Assembly (NCBI GenBank): GCA_900538475.1
Contig: UPYT01000017.1
Span: 1-64,000, forward strand
Source: an uncultured Clostridium sp.
GTDB taxonomy: Bacteria; Bacillota; Clostridia; Lachnospirales; Lachnospiraceae
DNA length: 64,000 bases
Reading direction: 5' to 3'
Part shown: positions 25,774-34,959 of the stretch, piece by piece
Numbering within the stretch: the stretch's first letter is position 1
Layout: every line of letters starts with the position of its first letter
Notes under the pieces: model-generated
The model's input: the letters and a program-made list of their open reading frames with translations, nothing else
What the model was told of the DNA's origin: nothing
Database searches by the model: none
Position numbers and translations under genes: made by a program

Positions 25774-26682
25774 TCAGGGAAATACGGATTTTAAAAGCTC
25801 GATAAAGCCTCGTTCTGTCCGATCCAGATAGGAATCTTTTTTGTAGACCACATTTACATCCCAGGCATCGGGAATTTCCCCGTATTGATAGCGGCAGAAG
25901 CAGTCTATTCCACCTAAAGCCTCCAGAGCCCGGCTGGGGACTATGGTGATTCCAAGGCCGGAATGGGCAAGCTGAACAGCAGAAATACAACTGGAAACCT
26001 CCATGGAAACCATGGGGGATATTTTCTTTTTTCGGAAAATTTCATCCGTTTTTTTGCGAATGGCATGTCCTTTTTTTATGGGAATAAAGGGCTGGCTTCG
26101 AAGAAATGCATCACGAACAATATTGTGAATCGGATCTGCCAGATCCTCTTCCTTTACAACACCGGGAGCAGCAATAAGATATAGATTTTCCCGGTAAATA
26201 CACTCTGTCTGCAGACCGCTGGGAAGATCCTTTAAATCTCGCGGAATAATGTAAAAGTTAATTTCATCTTTTAAAAGTGCTGACAAAAGATCGTCAGACA
26301 TGGCTTCATAAATCTGAACTTCTACCTGAGGGAACATTTTTTTATAGAGCGGGATGACTCTGGGAAGCATATATCCAGCCCGTTCTGTGGGAAGCCCCAA
26401 AATGATCCGTCCTTTTTCTCCAAGACCGATATCCACTAATTCCCGGCGCAGATTGTCATTGAGACGCAGAATTGTCCGGGCAGTATCTACATATTTTTCT
26501 CCTGCGTAGGTGAGAGTCAGGGGATAATTTTTCCGGTAAAACAGTTGTACACCGATATCCTGTTCTATCTTTGAAATAATATAGCTGAGAGACGGCTGAG
26601 AGATATAAAGCTTTTTTGCAGCTTCGGTAATGCTTCCGCAGTCTGCTACAGCTATCACATACTGCAAATCACGAAAATCCAT
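25774..26682 (-). CDS. LysR family transcriptional regulator
   Basis: The 302-aa protein has the LysR winged helix at residues 1-60 (MDFRDLQYVIAVADCGSITE, AAKKLYISQPSLSYIISKIE) and the periplasmic-binding-like effector domain (GRIILGLPTERAGYMLPRVI; SGLGITIVPSRAL). It is divergent from the truncated RraA gene and aconitase. A perfect dyad in the intergenic region (26734-26755) fits its operator. It probably controls the aconitase/RraA locus; the effector is unknown. Confidence 0.93.
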   Translation of the reverse strand: MDFRDLQYVIAVADCGSITEAAKKLYISQPSLSYIISKIEQDIGVQLFYRKNYPLTLTYAGEKYVDTARTILRLNDNLRRELVDIGLGEKGRIILGLPTERAGYMLPRVIPLYKKMFPQVEVQIYEAMSDDLLSALLKDEINFYIIPRDLKDLPSGLQTECIYRENLYLIAAPGVVKEEDLADPIHNIVRDAFLRSQPFIPIKKGHAIRKKTDEIFRKKKISPMVSMEVSSCISAVQLAHSGLGITIVPSRALEALGGIDCFCRYQYGEIPDAWDVNVVYKKDSYLDRTERGFIELLKSVFP

Positions 26683-26733
26683 GAAATTCCCTTCTTTCTA
26701 CTATTATAATCAAGAACAATGCCTTGCCTTGGC

Positions 26734-26755
26734 ATATTGCTATACAGAGCAATAT
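26734..26755. promoter_or_regulatory. Candidate LysR operator (T-N11-A type dyad)
   Basis: ATATTGC (26734-26740) and GCAATAT (26749-26755) form a perfect 7-bp inverted repeat with an 8-bp centre, about 50 bp upstream of the LysR start codon. This size and symmetry fit a LysR-type recognition site for autoregulation and divergent control. Confidence 0.6.
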
Positions 26756-26862
26756 ATCAGAGTATTTGCTGAAATTCAAGAAAAGTATAGATAAATATAT
26801 ATAATAATCATGCTAATATATGTATTTTACTGTTGATAATAAATTAACTATAATAAATATAG

Positions 26863-27342
26863 ACACAAAATAAAATCTGCGGTCCGGCAGTAACCGTGGA
26901 TCTTCCGTCGGGAGAAGGAGCGCTGGCAGCAGAGGCGATTCTTCATCTGAAAAAGGGGGATGTGCTGGTGATTGCAGGGAAGGGCAGATGTGATTGCTCT
27001 TACTGGGGGGATCATCGCAGCATCTGCGCTTCTATGAAGAGAGCGGAGGCAGTAGTAATTGACGGAGGATTCCGCGATGCAGAGGGATGTGAAAAGGCAG
27101 GATTTCCTGTTTTTGCGAAAGGACTGACCTGCCGTACAGCGGCAAAAAGCGGGCAGGGAACCATTCAGTCAGAGGTAAGCTGCGGTGGGATTTTGGTGCG
27201 TCCGGGCGATTTGATCGTAGGAGACAGAAACGGCGTGGTTGTGATTCCTCCGGAGGATGCGGAGGAGATTATGGAGCGAGCTGAAAGCAAGCACAGGCTT
27301 CAGGAACTTCTGATAAAGCAGATGAAAAAACGGGAAAGGTGA
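26863..27342 (+). pseudogene. RraA-family gene lacking its 5' end
   Basis: The frame is open from just after a TAG at 26860 and reads ICGPAVTVDLPSGEGALAAE, then VLVIAGKGRCDCSYWGD, AEAVVIDGGFRDAEGCEKAG, and VRPGDLIVGDRNGVVVIPPE, which matches the RraA / HMG-aldolase-like family from about residue 40-60 onward. There is no ribosome binding site or good start codon; GTG at 26896 is the earliest candidate and would begin inside the fold. The sequence just upstream is very AT-rich. The gene seems to have lost its N-terminus and promoter by deletion. Aconitase lies 140 bp downstream. Confidence 0.75.
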
Positions 27343-27482
27343 TTCCAAAAATTTCCGAAAAGTATCTGTTGGAGAGCTGATTCATTATTACAAAAAAGGA
27401 TGCAAAAGAAAAATTTTTCAAGAGGATTCTGCATCAAAAGGGAATAGATAAAAGGTTAAAAAGTGAAAAGGAGAAAAGGAAT

Positions 27483-29450
27483 ATGGCAAAAAATTTATCA
27501 CGAAAAATTCTGGAAGCCCACCTGGCAAAGCCCTCGGAAATGATTCCGGGAGAGGAAATATACTTGAAGGTGGATCAGACATTAACCCATGATATTAACG
27601 CAGTTATGACGTATCTGGCCTTTGAGCAGATTGGCCTGGATCGGACACAGGTAGAAACAAGCGTGAGTTACCTGGATCACAATCTGTTGTACCTGGATTA
27701 TAAAACACCGGATGATCATATTTATCTGCAGTCTGTTGCAAAAAAATACGGAGTTTATGTATCCAGACCGGGAAATGGCATCTGTCATGCTGTACATGTT
27801 GCACGGTTTGGCGCTCCCGGAAAGCTGTCTATGGGTGGCGACAGCCACACGCCTCACGGCGGTTCCATTGGAATGATGTGTATTGGTGTAGGTGGAATGG
27901 ATGTTGCAACAGCTATGACGGGGGTGCCGATGCGGCTGAAAATGCCGCAGATTATTCGTGTAAATCTCATTGGAAAGCTGAAGGCGGGGTGCAGTGCCAA
28001 GGATGTGATTTTGGAAATGCTGCGCCGCAATACGGTGAAAGGCGGACTGGGAAAAATTTATGAATACACAGGTCCTGGTACACTGGAGCTGGAGGTAGAG
28101 GACAGAGTAACGATTGCCAATATGGGGGCAGAGCTTGGTGCGACCAGTTCTATTTTCCCGGCAGATGATCTGGTGAGCAGATTTATGAAGGCTCAGGGAA
28201 GAGAGGATGAGTTTGTTCCTATGGAGGCAGATGAGGGCTGTGAATATGACGGAGAGATTACCATTGATCTTAGCAGCCTTGAACCATTGATTGCTTGTCC
28301 CCATCAGCCGGACAATGTAACAACCATCAGACAGGTGGAGAAAAAGAAGGTACAGCAGGTTTTAATCGGAGGCTGTACCAACGGAAGCTACAAGGATATT
28401 GCAAAGGCAGCTTTAGTTTTAAAGGGACATCACGTTCATGAGGATGTCAGCTGTACCTGCGCAGTTTCCTCCAAGCAGATTTACAAGCAGCTTATGCGAG
28501 ATGGATATGTAGAAATGCTGATGGATGCAGGTGTACGTATGCTGGAGCTGGCATGCGGACCATGCTGTGCCATTGGACAGTCACCGGCAACGGATGGTGT
28601 GGCAGTGCGCACAACTAACCGGAACTTTAAGGGAAGGGCCGGAAACCCGACGGCAAAGGTGTATCTGGTAAGCCCGGAGAGCGCTGCAGCCTGTGCTATT
28701 ACAGGAACATTCTCTACAGCAGAGGAAATTCTGGGAGAGAGTGTTAGAATTCTGGAAACGATTCGGGAACCGGAGGAGTATCCGATTGATGATTCCCAAC
28801 TGATTCCTCCCCTTCCTCAGGAGGATGCAGCGAAGGTTGAGATTATCCGTGGGCCTGGGATTGCGCCCCTTCCCATTCCAGATGCTCCGGAGCATCACCT
28901 GGAATGTAAGGTCAGCTTAAAAACTGTGGATAACATTACAACAGATGATATTACTCCGGCAAGCGCTGAATTTTCCAGTATGCGTTCCAATATTCCGTTA
29001 ATGAGTCAATATTGTTATCACCGCTACGATCCTGCTTTTGCAGCACGGGCAAAAGAACTGGGCAAGAGTATTATTATCGGAGGCGAAAATTATGGACAGG
29101 GTTCTTCCCGTGAGCATGCGGCAATCAATCCCATGTACCTGGGGGTAAAAGCTGTTATTGCAAAGAGTATGGCGCGGATTCACAAGGGAAATCTGGTAAA
29201 CCACGGAATTATTCCCATGCTGTTTGCGGATCCGGCAGATTATGACCGGCTTGATCAGATGGATGAGCTGGAAATTGACGGTCTTCGGGATCAGATAGCA
29301 GAGAGAAGAGTTCTGGTAATGGATAAAACAAAAGGATTTTCTTTTGAGGCTGTTTTAGATTTGTCCGACAGCGAACTGGAGGTAATTCTCTGCGGCGGAC
29401 AGCTTCGGTATCTGAAAGAGGAGCTGAAGAAAATGGGAGTGATTCAGTAA
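27483..29450 (+). CDS. Aconitate hydratase (aconitase)
   Basis: The 655-aa single-chain protein is of the clostridial aconitase type. The [4Fe-4S] ligands are visible in IGGCTNGSY and LACGPCCAIGQ. Other motifs are GGDSHTPHGGSIGMM, the fourth-domain IIGGENYGQGSSREHAA and MARIHKGNLVNHGI. It interconverts citrate and isocitrate in the cytoplasm; a homoaconitase or related hydro-lyase activity cannot be excluded from sequence alone. It is monocistronic with its own terminator. AAAAGGAGAAAAGGAAT precedes the ATG. LysR upstream is the likely regulator. Confidence 0.9.
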   Translation: MAKNLSRKILEAHLAKPSEMIPGEEIYLKVDQTLTHDINAVMTYLAFEQIGLDRTQVETSVSYLDHNLLYLDYKTPDDHIYLQSVAKKYGVYVSRPGNGICHAVHVARFGAPGKLSMGGDSHTPHGGSIGMMCIGVGGMDVATAMTGVPMRLKMPQIIRVNLIGKLKAGCSAKDVILEMLRRNTVKGGLGKIYEYTGPGTLELEVEDRVTIANMGAELGATSSIFPADDLVSRFMKAQGREDEFVPMEADEGCEYDGEITIDLSSLEPLIACPHQPDNVTTIRQVEKKKVQQVLIGGCTNGSYKDIAKAALVLKGHHVHEDVSCTCAVSSKQIYKQLMRDGYVEMLMDAGVRMLELACGPCCAIGQSPATDGVAVRTTNRNFKGRAGNPTAKVYLVSPESAAACAITGTFSTAEEILGESVRILETIREPEEYPIDDSQLIPPLPQEDAAKVEIIRGPGIAPLPIPDAPEHHLECKVSLKTVDNITTDDITPASAEFSSMRSNIPLMSQYCYHRYDPAFAARAKELGKSIIIGGENYGQGSSREHAAINPMYLGVKAVIAKSMARIHKGNLVNHGIIPMLFADPADYDRLDQMDELEIDGLRDQIAERRVLVMDKTKGFSFEAVLDLSDSELEVILCGGQLRYLKEELKKMGVIQ

Positions 29451-29467
29451 AAAGAAAAGAGAACCAG

Positions 29468-29515
29468 GCAGGTGAAAGAATTTCGGAATACGAAGCAATC
29501 ACCTGCTCTTTTTTT
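29468..29515 (+). terminator. Terminator after aconitase
   Basis: GCAGGTGA (29468-29475) pairs with TCACCTGC (29499-29506), followed by TCTTTTTTTT. Confidence 0.8.
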
Positions 29516-29525
29516 CTTCTCCTGC

Positions 29526-29554
29526 TTGCAAAAATATTTTAAATGAAGTACAAT
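29526..29554 (+). promoter_or_regulatory. Promoter of gpmI
   Basis: TTGCAA (29526-29531), 17-bp spacer, TACAAT (29549-29554). The transcript would have a leader of about 150 nt before the gpmI start. Confidence 0.6.
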
Positions 29555-29561
29555 AGACGCG

Positions 29562-29690
29562 GATCGTCAGTTTTTAGACAAACACTGATGGCAGCAACTA
29601 TGGAAGCGGATCGGGAAACCGATCATAAAATAGTAGCAATTCAGGACAGGGCATCTTTTTGTCCGGCAAGGCCATCCTGAATCGTTACAA
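29562..29690 (+). promoter_or_regulatory. Structured 5' leader of gpmI
   Basis: Three consecutive stem-loops are visible: TCAGT (29567-29571) with ACTGA (29584-29588); ACTAT (29597-29601) with ATAGT (29630-29634), enclosing GATCGG/CCGATC capped by GAAA (29609-29624); and TTCAGGA (29640-29646) with TCCTGAA (29675-29681). No terminator follows, so any control would be at translation or stability. I recognise no known riboswitch. Confidence 0.45.
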
Positions 29691-29712
29691 ATAAATAAGA
29701 GGAGAATTCACA

Positions 29713-31254
29713 ATGAGCAAAAAACCGGTGGTATTAATGATTCTTGACGGATACGGCTTAAACGACAAGTGCGAGGCCAATGCTGTCTGTGAAGGAAAAA
29801 CCCCAGTGATGGATCAGCTGATGAGTCAGTGTCCTTTCGTAAAAGGACAGGCCAGCGGAATGGCAGTTGGTCTTCCGGAAGGACAGATGGGAAACTCTGA
29901 GGTAGGACACCTGAACATGGGTGCAGGACGTATTGTTTATCAGGAGCTGACCCGTATTACCAAATCCATTCAGGATGGTGATTTTTTTGAAAACAAGGCA
30001 TTTATGGCAGCAGTAGAAAACTGCAAAAAGAACGATTCTGCTCTGCATATGTTCGGACTGGTTTCTGACGGCGGCGTTCACAGCCATATTACTCATATTT
30101 ATGGTCTGCTGGAGCTGGCAAAGCGCAATGGCCTGAGCAAGGTCTATGTACACTGCTTCCTGGATGGCCGTGATACTCCTCCAGCATCTGGAAAAGATTA
30201 TGTAGCAGCTCTGGAGGCCAAGATGGCTGAGCTGGGCGTTGGTAAGGTAGCAACTGTAGCAGGCCGCTACTATGCAATGGATCGCGATAAGAACTGGGAT
30301 CGTGAGGAGATTGCCTATAAGGCACTGACAAAGGGCGAGGGCGTTCAGGCAGAGAGCGCTGTTGCAGGAATTCAGGCTTCCTATGATAACGGCAAGACTG
30401 ATGAGTTTGTTATGCCTATGGTAGTGATGGAAAACGGTGCCCCGGTAGCAACCATCAAAGACGGAGATTCTGTTATTTTCTACAATTTCCGTCCCGACCG
30501 GGCAAGAGAGATGACCCGCATTTTCTGTGATGATGAGTTTACAGGCTTTGATCGCGGTGAGAGAGTGAAGACTACCTTTGTATGCTTTACCGATTACGAT
30601 GAAACCATTGGAAATAAGCTGGTTGCATTTGAAAAAGAGTCTATTACCAATACCTTTGGTGAGTTTTTGGCTGCTCACGGCCTGAAACAGGCCCGGATTG
30701 CTGAGACAGAGAAATATGCACATGTAACCTTCTTCTTTAACGGCGGCGTGGAGGAGCCAAATGAGGGAGAGGATCGTATCCTGGTTCCTTCTCCCAAGGA
30801 AGTTGCAACCTACGATTTGAAGCCGGAAATGAGTGCGCCTGCTGTATGCGACAAGCTGGTTGAGTGCATTAAGTCCGGAGCCTATGATGTAATTATCATC
30901 AACTTTGCAAATCCGGATATGGTAGGCCATACTGGTGTTGAAGCAGCAGCAATTAAGGCAATTGAGGCAGTGGATGAGTGCGTTGGAAGAGCAGTAGATG
31001 CAGTCAAGGAGATGGACGGTGTAATGTTCATCTGTGCAGATCATGGTAATGCAGAGCAGCTGGTTGATTATGAAACTGGTGAGCCATTTACTGCACATAC
31101 CACCAATCCGGTTCCCTTTATTCTGGTGAATGCAGATCCGGCTTACAAGCTGAGAGAGGGCGGATGTCTGGCTGATATTGCTCCGACTCTGATTGAGCTG
31201 ATGGGCATGGAGCAGCCGAAGGAAATGACCGGAAAATCTCTTCTGGTAAAATAA
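29713..31254 (+). CDS. gpmI: 2,3-bisphosphoglycerate-independent phosphoglycerate mutase
   Basis: The 513-aa Mn-dependent glycolytic enzyme interconverts 3- and 2-phosphoglycerate. It is a member of the alkaline phosphatase superfamily. PVVLMILDGYGL is the first metal site; GLPEGQMGNSEVGHLNMGAG holds the phosphorylated Ser; LDGRDTPP is in the mutase insertion; and INFANPDMVGHTG with CADHGNAEQ form the second metal site. Full length. Codon use is highly biased, as expected for strong expression. AGAGGAG precedes the ATG. The gene ends at a bidirectional terminator. Confidence 0.97.
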   Translation: MSKKPVVLMILDGYGLNDKCEANAVCEGKTPVMDQLMSQCPFVKGQASGMAVGLPEGQMGNSEVGHLNMGAGRIVYQELTRITKSIQDGDFFENKAFMAAVENCKKNDSALHMFGLVSDGGVHSHITHIYGLLELAKRNGLSKVYVHCFLDGRDTPPASGKDYVAALEAKMAELGVGKVATVAGRYYAMDRDKNWDREEIAYKALTKGEGVQAESAVAGIQASYDNGKTDEFVMPMVVMENGAPVATIKDGDSVIFYNFRPDRAREMTRIFCDDEFTGFDRGERVKTTFVCFTDYDETIGNKLVAFEKESITNTFGEFLAAHGLKQARIAETEKYAHVTFFFNGGVEEPNEGEDRILVPSPKEVATYDLKPEMSAPAVCDKLVECIKSGAYDVIIINFANPDMVGHTGVEAAAIKAIEAVDECVGRAVDAVKEMDGVMFICADHGNAEQLVDYETGEPFTAHTTNPVPFILVNADPAYKLREGGCLADIAPTLIELMGMEQPKEMTGKSLLVK

Positions 31255-31307
31255 TCCGTTCAGCGGAATTTGAAAAAAGAAAAATCGCCTGACAAGGCAA
31301 AAAGCAG

Positions 31308-31352
31308 GGCGCTGCAGACAGTGAATGATTTATCTGTCTGCAGCGCCTTTTT
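31308..31352. terminator. Bidirectional terminator between gpmI and the zinc-ribbon gene
   Basis: A perfect 13-bp stem, GGCGCTGCAGACA (31308-31320) with TGTCTGCAGCGCC (31335-31347), followed by TTTTT on the plus strand. The convergent gene ends two bases beyond. Confidence 0.88.
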
Positions 31353-31353
31353 G

Positions 31354-32076
31354 TTAGTCCTCATAAAGTTTTCCGTAGATTTCCTCAGAAAGCAGATCCA
31401 CATAGGAGGGATCCGGAAGATCGTGGTTGGTAACAAGCAGATCCTGAATCAGTTCAAATCGCTTCAGGCTCAGTTCCTCTGGGCTCAGTTCACCGAATTC
31501 CGAAAGAATTTTCTGATCCAGCTGTTCTCCTGTATATTCGGAAACAAACCAGGAGATCAGCTGCTTTGTAGTTTCCTCTTCCTGGGCAATCTGGCCGCTG
31601 AGCTTTTTGGCATCTTTTGACGAGGTGAAGGCCACATAAAGAGCGGCAGCGCCCATGACAACGAGAAGAGTTTTGGTAATGATTCCGGAAAAACCGGCTA
31701 TAGGCATGGGAATGACACCCAGCCAGAAGAGAACCCCACTTGCAAGCATAATGCTTCCTACCAGCAGAAATGCGGAGGAAGAGGACTGGAGATCTTCATA
31801 GCGCTGAGCCTTTTTAACATAGACGCGGGCAGGCTCCCTGCGGTTTTTCTGTTCAGAGGAGGTCTCCTGTTCAGCCGCCCTCAAAAGCTCCTCTTCCAGA
31901 GCAGCTTCTTCCATACGGGCAGCCAGCTGGGCTTCCTGCTCGCGCCGGAGCTGTTCGGCCTCTTTGCAGGCTATGGCCTGGGCTTCCTCCTTAGAGCTTA
32001 CAAGCGGTCCGCCGCAGTCAGTGCACACGGTCATTCCGTCAACAAATTCCATATCACATTTGGGGCAATAAGGCAT
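31354..32076 (-). CDS. Zinc-ribbon membrane protein, function unknown
   Basis: The 240-aa protein has an N-terminal zinc ribbon (MPYCPKCDMEFVDG, then CTDCGG), a charged helical segment likely to form a coiled coil (residues 30-85, rich in E, A, Q and R), two hydrophobic helices (FLLVGSIMLASGVLFWLGVI and TKTLLVVMGAAALYVAF), and an acidic C-terminal region. The ATG at 32076 has a GGGAGGAATTT site. This architecture recurs in Lachnospiraceae, but I know of no assigned function. Confidence 0.85.
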   Translation of the reverse strand: MPYCPKCDMEFVDGMTVCTDCGGPLVSSKEEAQAIACKEAEQLRREQEAQLAARMEEAALEEELLRAAEQETSSEQKNRREPARVYVKKAQRYEDLQSSSSAFLLVGSIMLASGVLFWLGVIPMPIAGFSGIITKTLLVVMGAAALYVAFTSSKDAKKLSGQIAQEEETTKQLISWFVSEYTGEQLDQKILSEFGELSPEELSLKRFELIQDLLVTNHDLPDPSYVDLLSEEIYGKLYED

Positions 32077-32293
32077 AATAAATTCCTCCCTGTGTTGCTT
32101 TTTCATTTGTATTATTTCTTAATTATAGTGCAGTTTTTCAGGTTCGTCCAGCCAAACATTTGTTAGAGAAAAGCTTGGACGTGATTAAAATTATAAAAAT
32201 ACCGCTTCCCTTTCCTGGAAAAATAGGCTACAATGAAGAGTACATCTAGTTATATCTAAAATCTATACAGGAAAGAAAACAGAGGAAAAAGGA

Positions 32294-34069
32294 ATGAAAA
32301 CTTCAGAATTGATGAAGCGGTTTGTTCCCTACTATGGAAAGTATTGGAGAGTCATGGTTTTTGACCTGTTCTGCGCATCGCTGACGACGATCTGCGAGCT
32401 GGTTCTGCCTATGATTCTCCGATTTATTACCAATGAGGGAATGCGGGATCTTGCCTCCATTACATCAGGCATGATTATCAGAATTGCCCTGGTTTATTTT
32501 GGTCTGCGGATCATTGACGGTATGGCGGCGTTTTATATGGCTTATACGGGACATGTCATGGGAGCCAGAATTGAGACAGATATGCGGCAGGATGCCTTTG
32601 AGCATCTGCAGAAGCTGTCGGACAGTTATTTTAATAATACAAAGGTGGGTCAGATTATGGCCCGGATCACTAGCGATCTGTTTGATGTGACAGAATTTGC
32701 CCATCACTGTCCGGAGGAGTTTTTTATCGCAGGAATTAAGACGATAGTATCCTTTGCCGTTCTGGCAGGGATCAATCTTCCGCTGACTGTGATTATTTTT
32801 GCCTTTATCCCGGTTATGGCAGTATCCTGCACCTATTTTAATCTGAAGGTGCGGGCTGCATTTAAGCGTCAGAGATACCAGATTGGTGAGCTGAATGCCA
32901 AAATCGAGGATAACCTTCTGGGAAACCGAGTTGTCCGTGCTTTTGCGAATCAGGATATTGAAATTGAAAAATTCCGGGAAGATAACCAGGCATTTCTGGA
33001 TATTAAGCGGGAAACCTACAAGTATATGGCTGCGTTCCAGAATACAGTCCGTATGTTTGACGGACTGATGTACACGGTGGTGATTCTTGCCGGAGGCATT
33101 TTCATGGTAAAGGGCCTGATTAGCCCAGGTGATCTGGTGGCATACACCATGTATGTGACAACTCTGCTTGCGACCATCCGCAGAATTATTGAGTTTGCGG
33201 AGCAGTTTCAGCGAGGCATGACAGGAATTGAGCGATTTGTGGAGATTATGGACTCTACGGTGGAGATTCTGGACGAGCCAGGAGCAGAGCCCATGGATCA
33301 GGTCAAGGGAGGAATCCAGTTTGAGCATGTAAGCTTTGAGTATCCGGATGATCACAATCCGGTTCTGGATGATATTAATCTGGATATCCGGCCAGGAGAG
33401 AAGATTGCTCTGGTAGGTCCATCCGGCGGTGGAAAGACCACTTTATGTAATTTGATTCCCAGATTTTACGACACAACGGGGGGAACCATTCGAATTGACG
33501 GACGGGATCTGAGAGGAATTACTCTGCAGAGCCTTCGCTCCGGAATCGGAATTGTGCAGCAGGATGTGTACCTGTTTTCCGGTACCGTGTATGACAATAT
33601 TGCATATGGAAAGCCAGAGGCAAATCGGGAGGACGTTATTGCAGCTGCAAAGCTGGCAGGCGCCCATGAGTTTATCTCTGAACTGAAGGATGGCTATGAT
33701 ACCTATGTAGGCGAGCGCGGCGTGAAGCTGTCGGGAGGGCAGAAGCAGCGCATCAGCATTGCCAGAGTATTTCTGAAGAATCCGCCAATTCTGATTCTGG
33801 ATGAGGCAACTTCAGCTCTGGACAATGAAAGCGAGCATCTGGTAAATCAGTCTCTGGAGCGTCTGGCCCAGGGAAGAACGACAGTAACCATTGCCCATCG
33901 GCTGACTACAATTCAGAATGCAGACCGGATTCTGGTGCTGTCTGATGGAAAAATCATGGAAGAAGGAAGCCACGAAGAGCTTTTGGAAAAACAGGGAATG
34001 TATTATCAATTATATATGTCAGTGCAGGACAAGACCTCAGAGGACCTGCCGGAAGGAGAAGTGAGATGA
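32294..34069 (+). CDS. ABC transporter, fused permease and ATPase (exporter type)
   Basis: The 591-aa half-transporter has six N-terminal membrane helices (residues about 15-310) followed by an ATPase with GPSGGGKTTLCNLIPRFYD, QQDVYLFSGTVYDNIAYG, the signature LSGGQKQRISIARVF and ILILDEATSALDNESE. This is the MsbA/LmrA-like exporter form and works as a homodimer. A promoter-like TTCCCT-17-TACAAT precedes it near 32207-32235. The stop overlaps the DegV start (ATGA), so the two are coupled. The substrate is unknown. Confidence 0.92.
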   Translation: MKTSELMKRFVPYYGKYWRVMVFDLFCASLTTICELVLPMILRFITNEGMRDLASITSGMIIRIALVYFGLRIIDGMAAFYMAYTGHVMGARIETDMRQDAFEHLQKLSDSYFNNTKVGQIMARITSDLFDVTEFAHHCPEEFFIAGIKTIVSFAVLAGINLPLTVIIFAFIPVMAVSCTYFNLKVRAAFKRQRYQIGELNAKIEDNLLGNRVVRAFANQDIEIEKFREDNQAFLDIKRETYKYMAAFQNTVRMFDGLMYTVVILAGGIFMVKGLISPGDLVAYTMYVTTLLATIRRIIEFAEQFQRGMTGIERFVEIMDSTVEILDEPGAEPMDQVKGGIQFEHVSFEYPDDHNPVLDDINLDIRPGEKIALVGPSGGGKTTLCNLIPRFYDTTGGTIRIDGRDLRGITLQSLRSGIGIVQQDVYLFSGTVYDNIAYGKPEANREDVIAAAKLAGAHEFISELKDGYDTYVGERGVKLSGGQKQRISIARVFLKNPPILILDEATSALDNESEHLVNQSLERLAQGRTTVTIAHRLTTIQNADRILVLSDGKIMEEGSHEELLEKQGMYYQLYMSVQDKTSEDLPEGEVR

Positions 34070-34959
34070 AGGTTGCAGTTGTAACGGACAGCAATAGCGG
34101 AATTACCCAGTCAAAAGCAAAAGAAATTGGAATTTCTGTGATTCCCATGCCGTTTATGATCAATGGGGAGACTTTTGAGGAAGATATTAACCTGACTCAG
34201 GAGCAGTTTTATGAGAAAATGGTGGAGGGCGCAGAGATCTCCACTTCTCAGCCATCTCCAGAGATAGTTATGAACCTTTGGAGTGAGCTTTTGCAGTCCT
34301 ATGATGAAATTGTTCACATCCCCATGTCAAGTGCCCTGTCCAGCTCCTGCCAGACAGCGATGATGCTTGCAGAGGATTTTGAGGGACGTGTATTTGTGGT
34401 GGATAATCAGAGAATTTCCGTTACTCAGTATCAGTCTACTCTGGATGCTTTAAAGCTGGCTCAGGCTGGGCTGACCGGAGCTCAGATTAAGGAGATTCTG
34501 GAAAGAGAAGCCCGGGAGTCCAGTATTTATATTATGGTAGATACTCTGAAATATCTGAAAAAGGGCGGAAGAATCACCCCGGCTGCGGCAGCTTTGGGAA
34601 CGCTTCTCAGAATTAAGCCCGTTCTGCAGATTCAGGGAGGAAAGTTGGATTCTTTTTCCAAGGCAAGAACGGTAAAGCAGGCAAAGACAACGATGCTTTC
34701 CGCTGTTGCAAAGGATCTGGAAGAGCGGTTTGATGATCCGAAAGCGGAGAAATGCTGGCTGGAGGTGGCTTATACCTGTGAGAAGGAGATGGCGGAGGAG
34801 TTCCAGCAGGAAATCCGTCAGCAGTTTCCGCAGGTACAGGAGATTCATATGGATCCCTTGTCCCTGAGTGTTGCCTGCCATATCGGACCAGGAGCGCTGG
34901 CTGTAGCTGTTACAAAGAAAATTGATGCTGAGGCAGAGCGAAGCCATTATGGAAAATGA
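34066..34959 (+). CDS. DegV family fatty acid-binding protein
   Basis: The 297-aa protein has the two-lobed DegV fold with VVTDSNSGITQSKAKEIG, the fatty-acid contacting TSQPSPE and SSALSSSC, and the C-terminal LKYLKKGGRITPAAAALG. DegV/FakB proteins bind fatty acids for phosphorylation by FakA. No FakA gene is in the window, so a FakB role is possible but unproved. It overlaps both neighbours (4 bp upstream, 11 bp downstream). Confidence 0.92.
   Translation: MKVAVVTDSNSGITQSKAKEIGISVIPMPFMINGETFEEDINLTQEQFYEKMVEGAEISTSQPSPEIVMNLWSELLQSYDEIVHIPMSSALSSSCQTAMMLAEDFEGRVFVVDNQRISVTQYQSTLDALKLAQAGLTGAQIKEILEREARESSIYIMVDTLKYLKKGGRITPAAAALGTLLRIKPVLQIQGGKLDSFSKARTVKQAKTTMLSAVAKDLEERFDDPKAEKCWLEVAYTCEKEMAEEFQQEIRQQFPQVQEIHMDPLSLSVACHIGPGALAVAVTKKIDAEAERSHYGK

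Noticed and set aside
29758..31098. 446-codon minus-strand frame opposite gpmI
   Set aside because: It arises from the strong codon bias of gpmI; composition is cysteine/histidine rich and no motif is recognisable.
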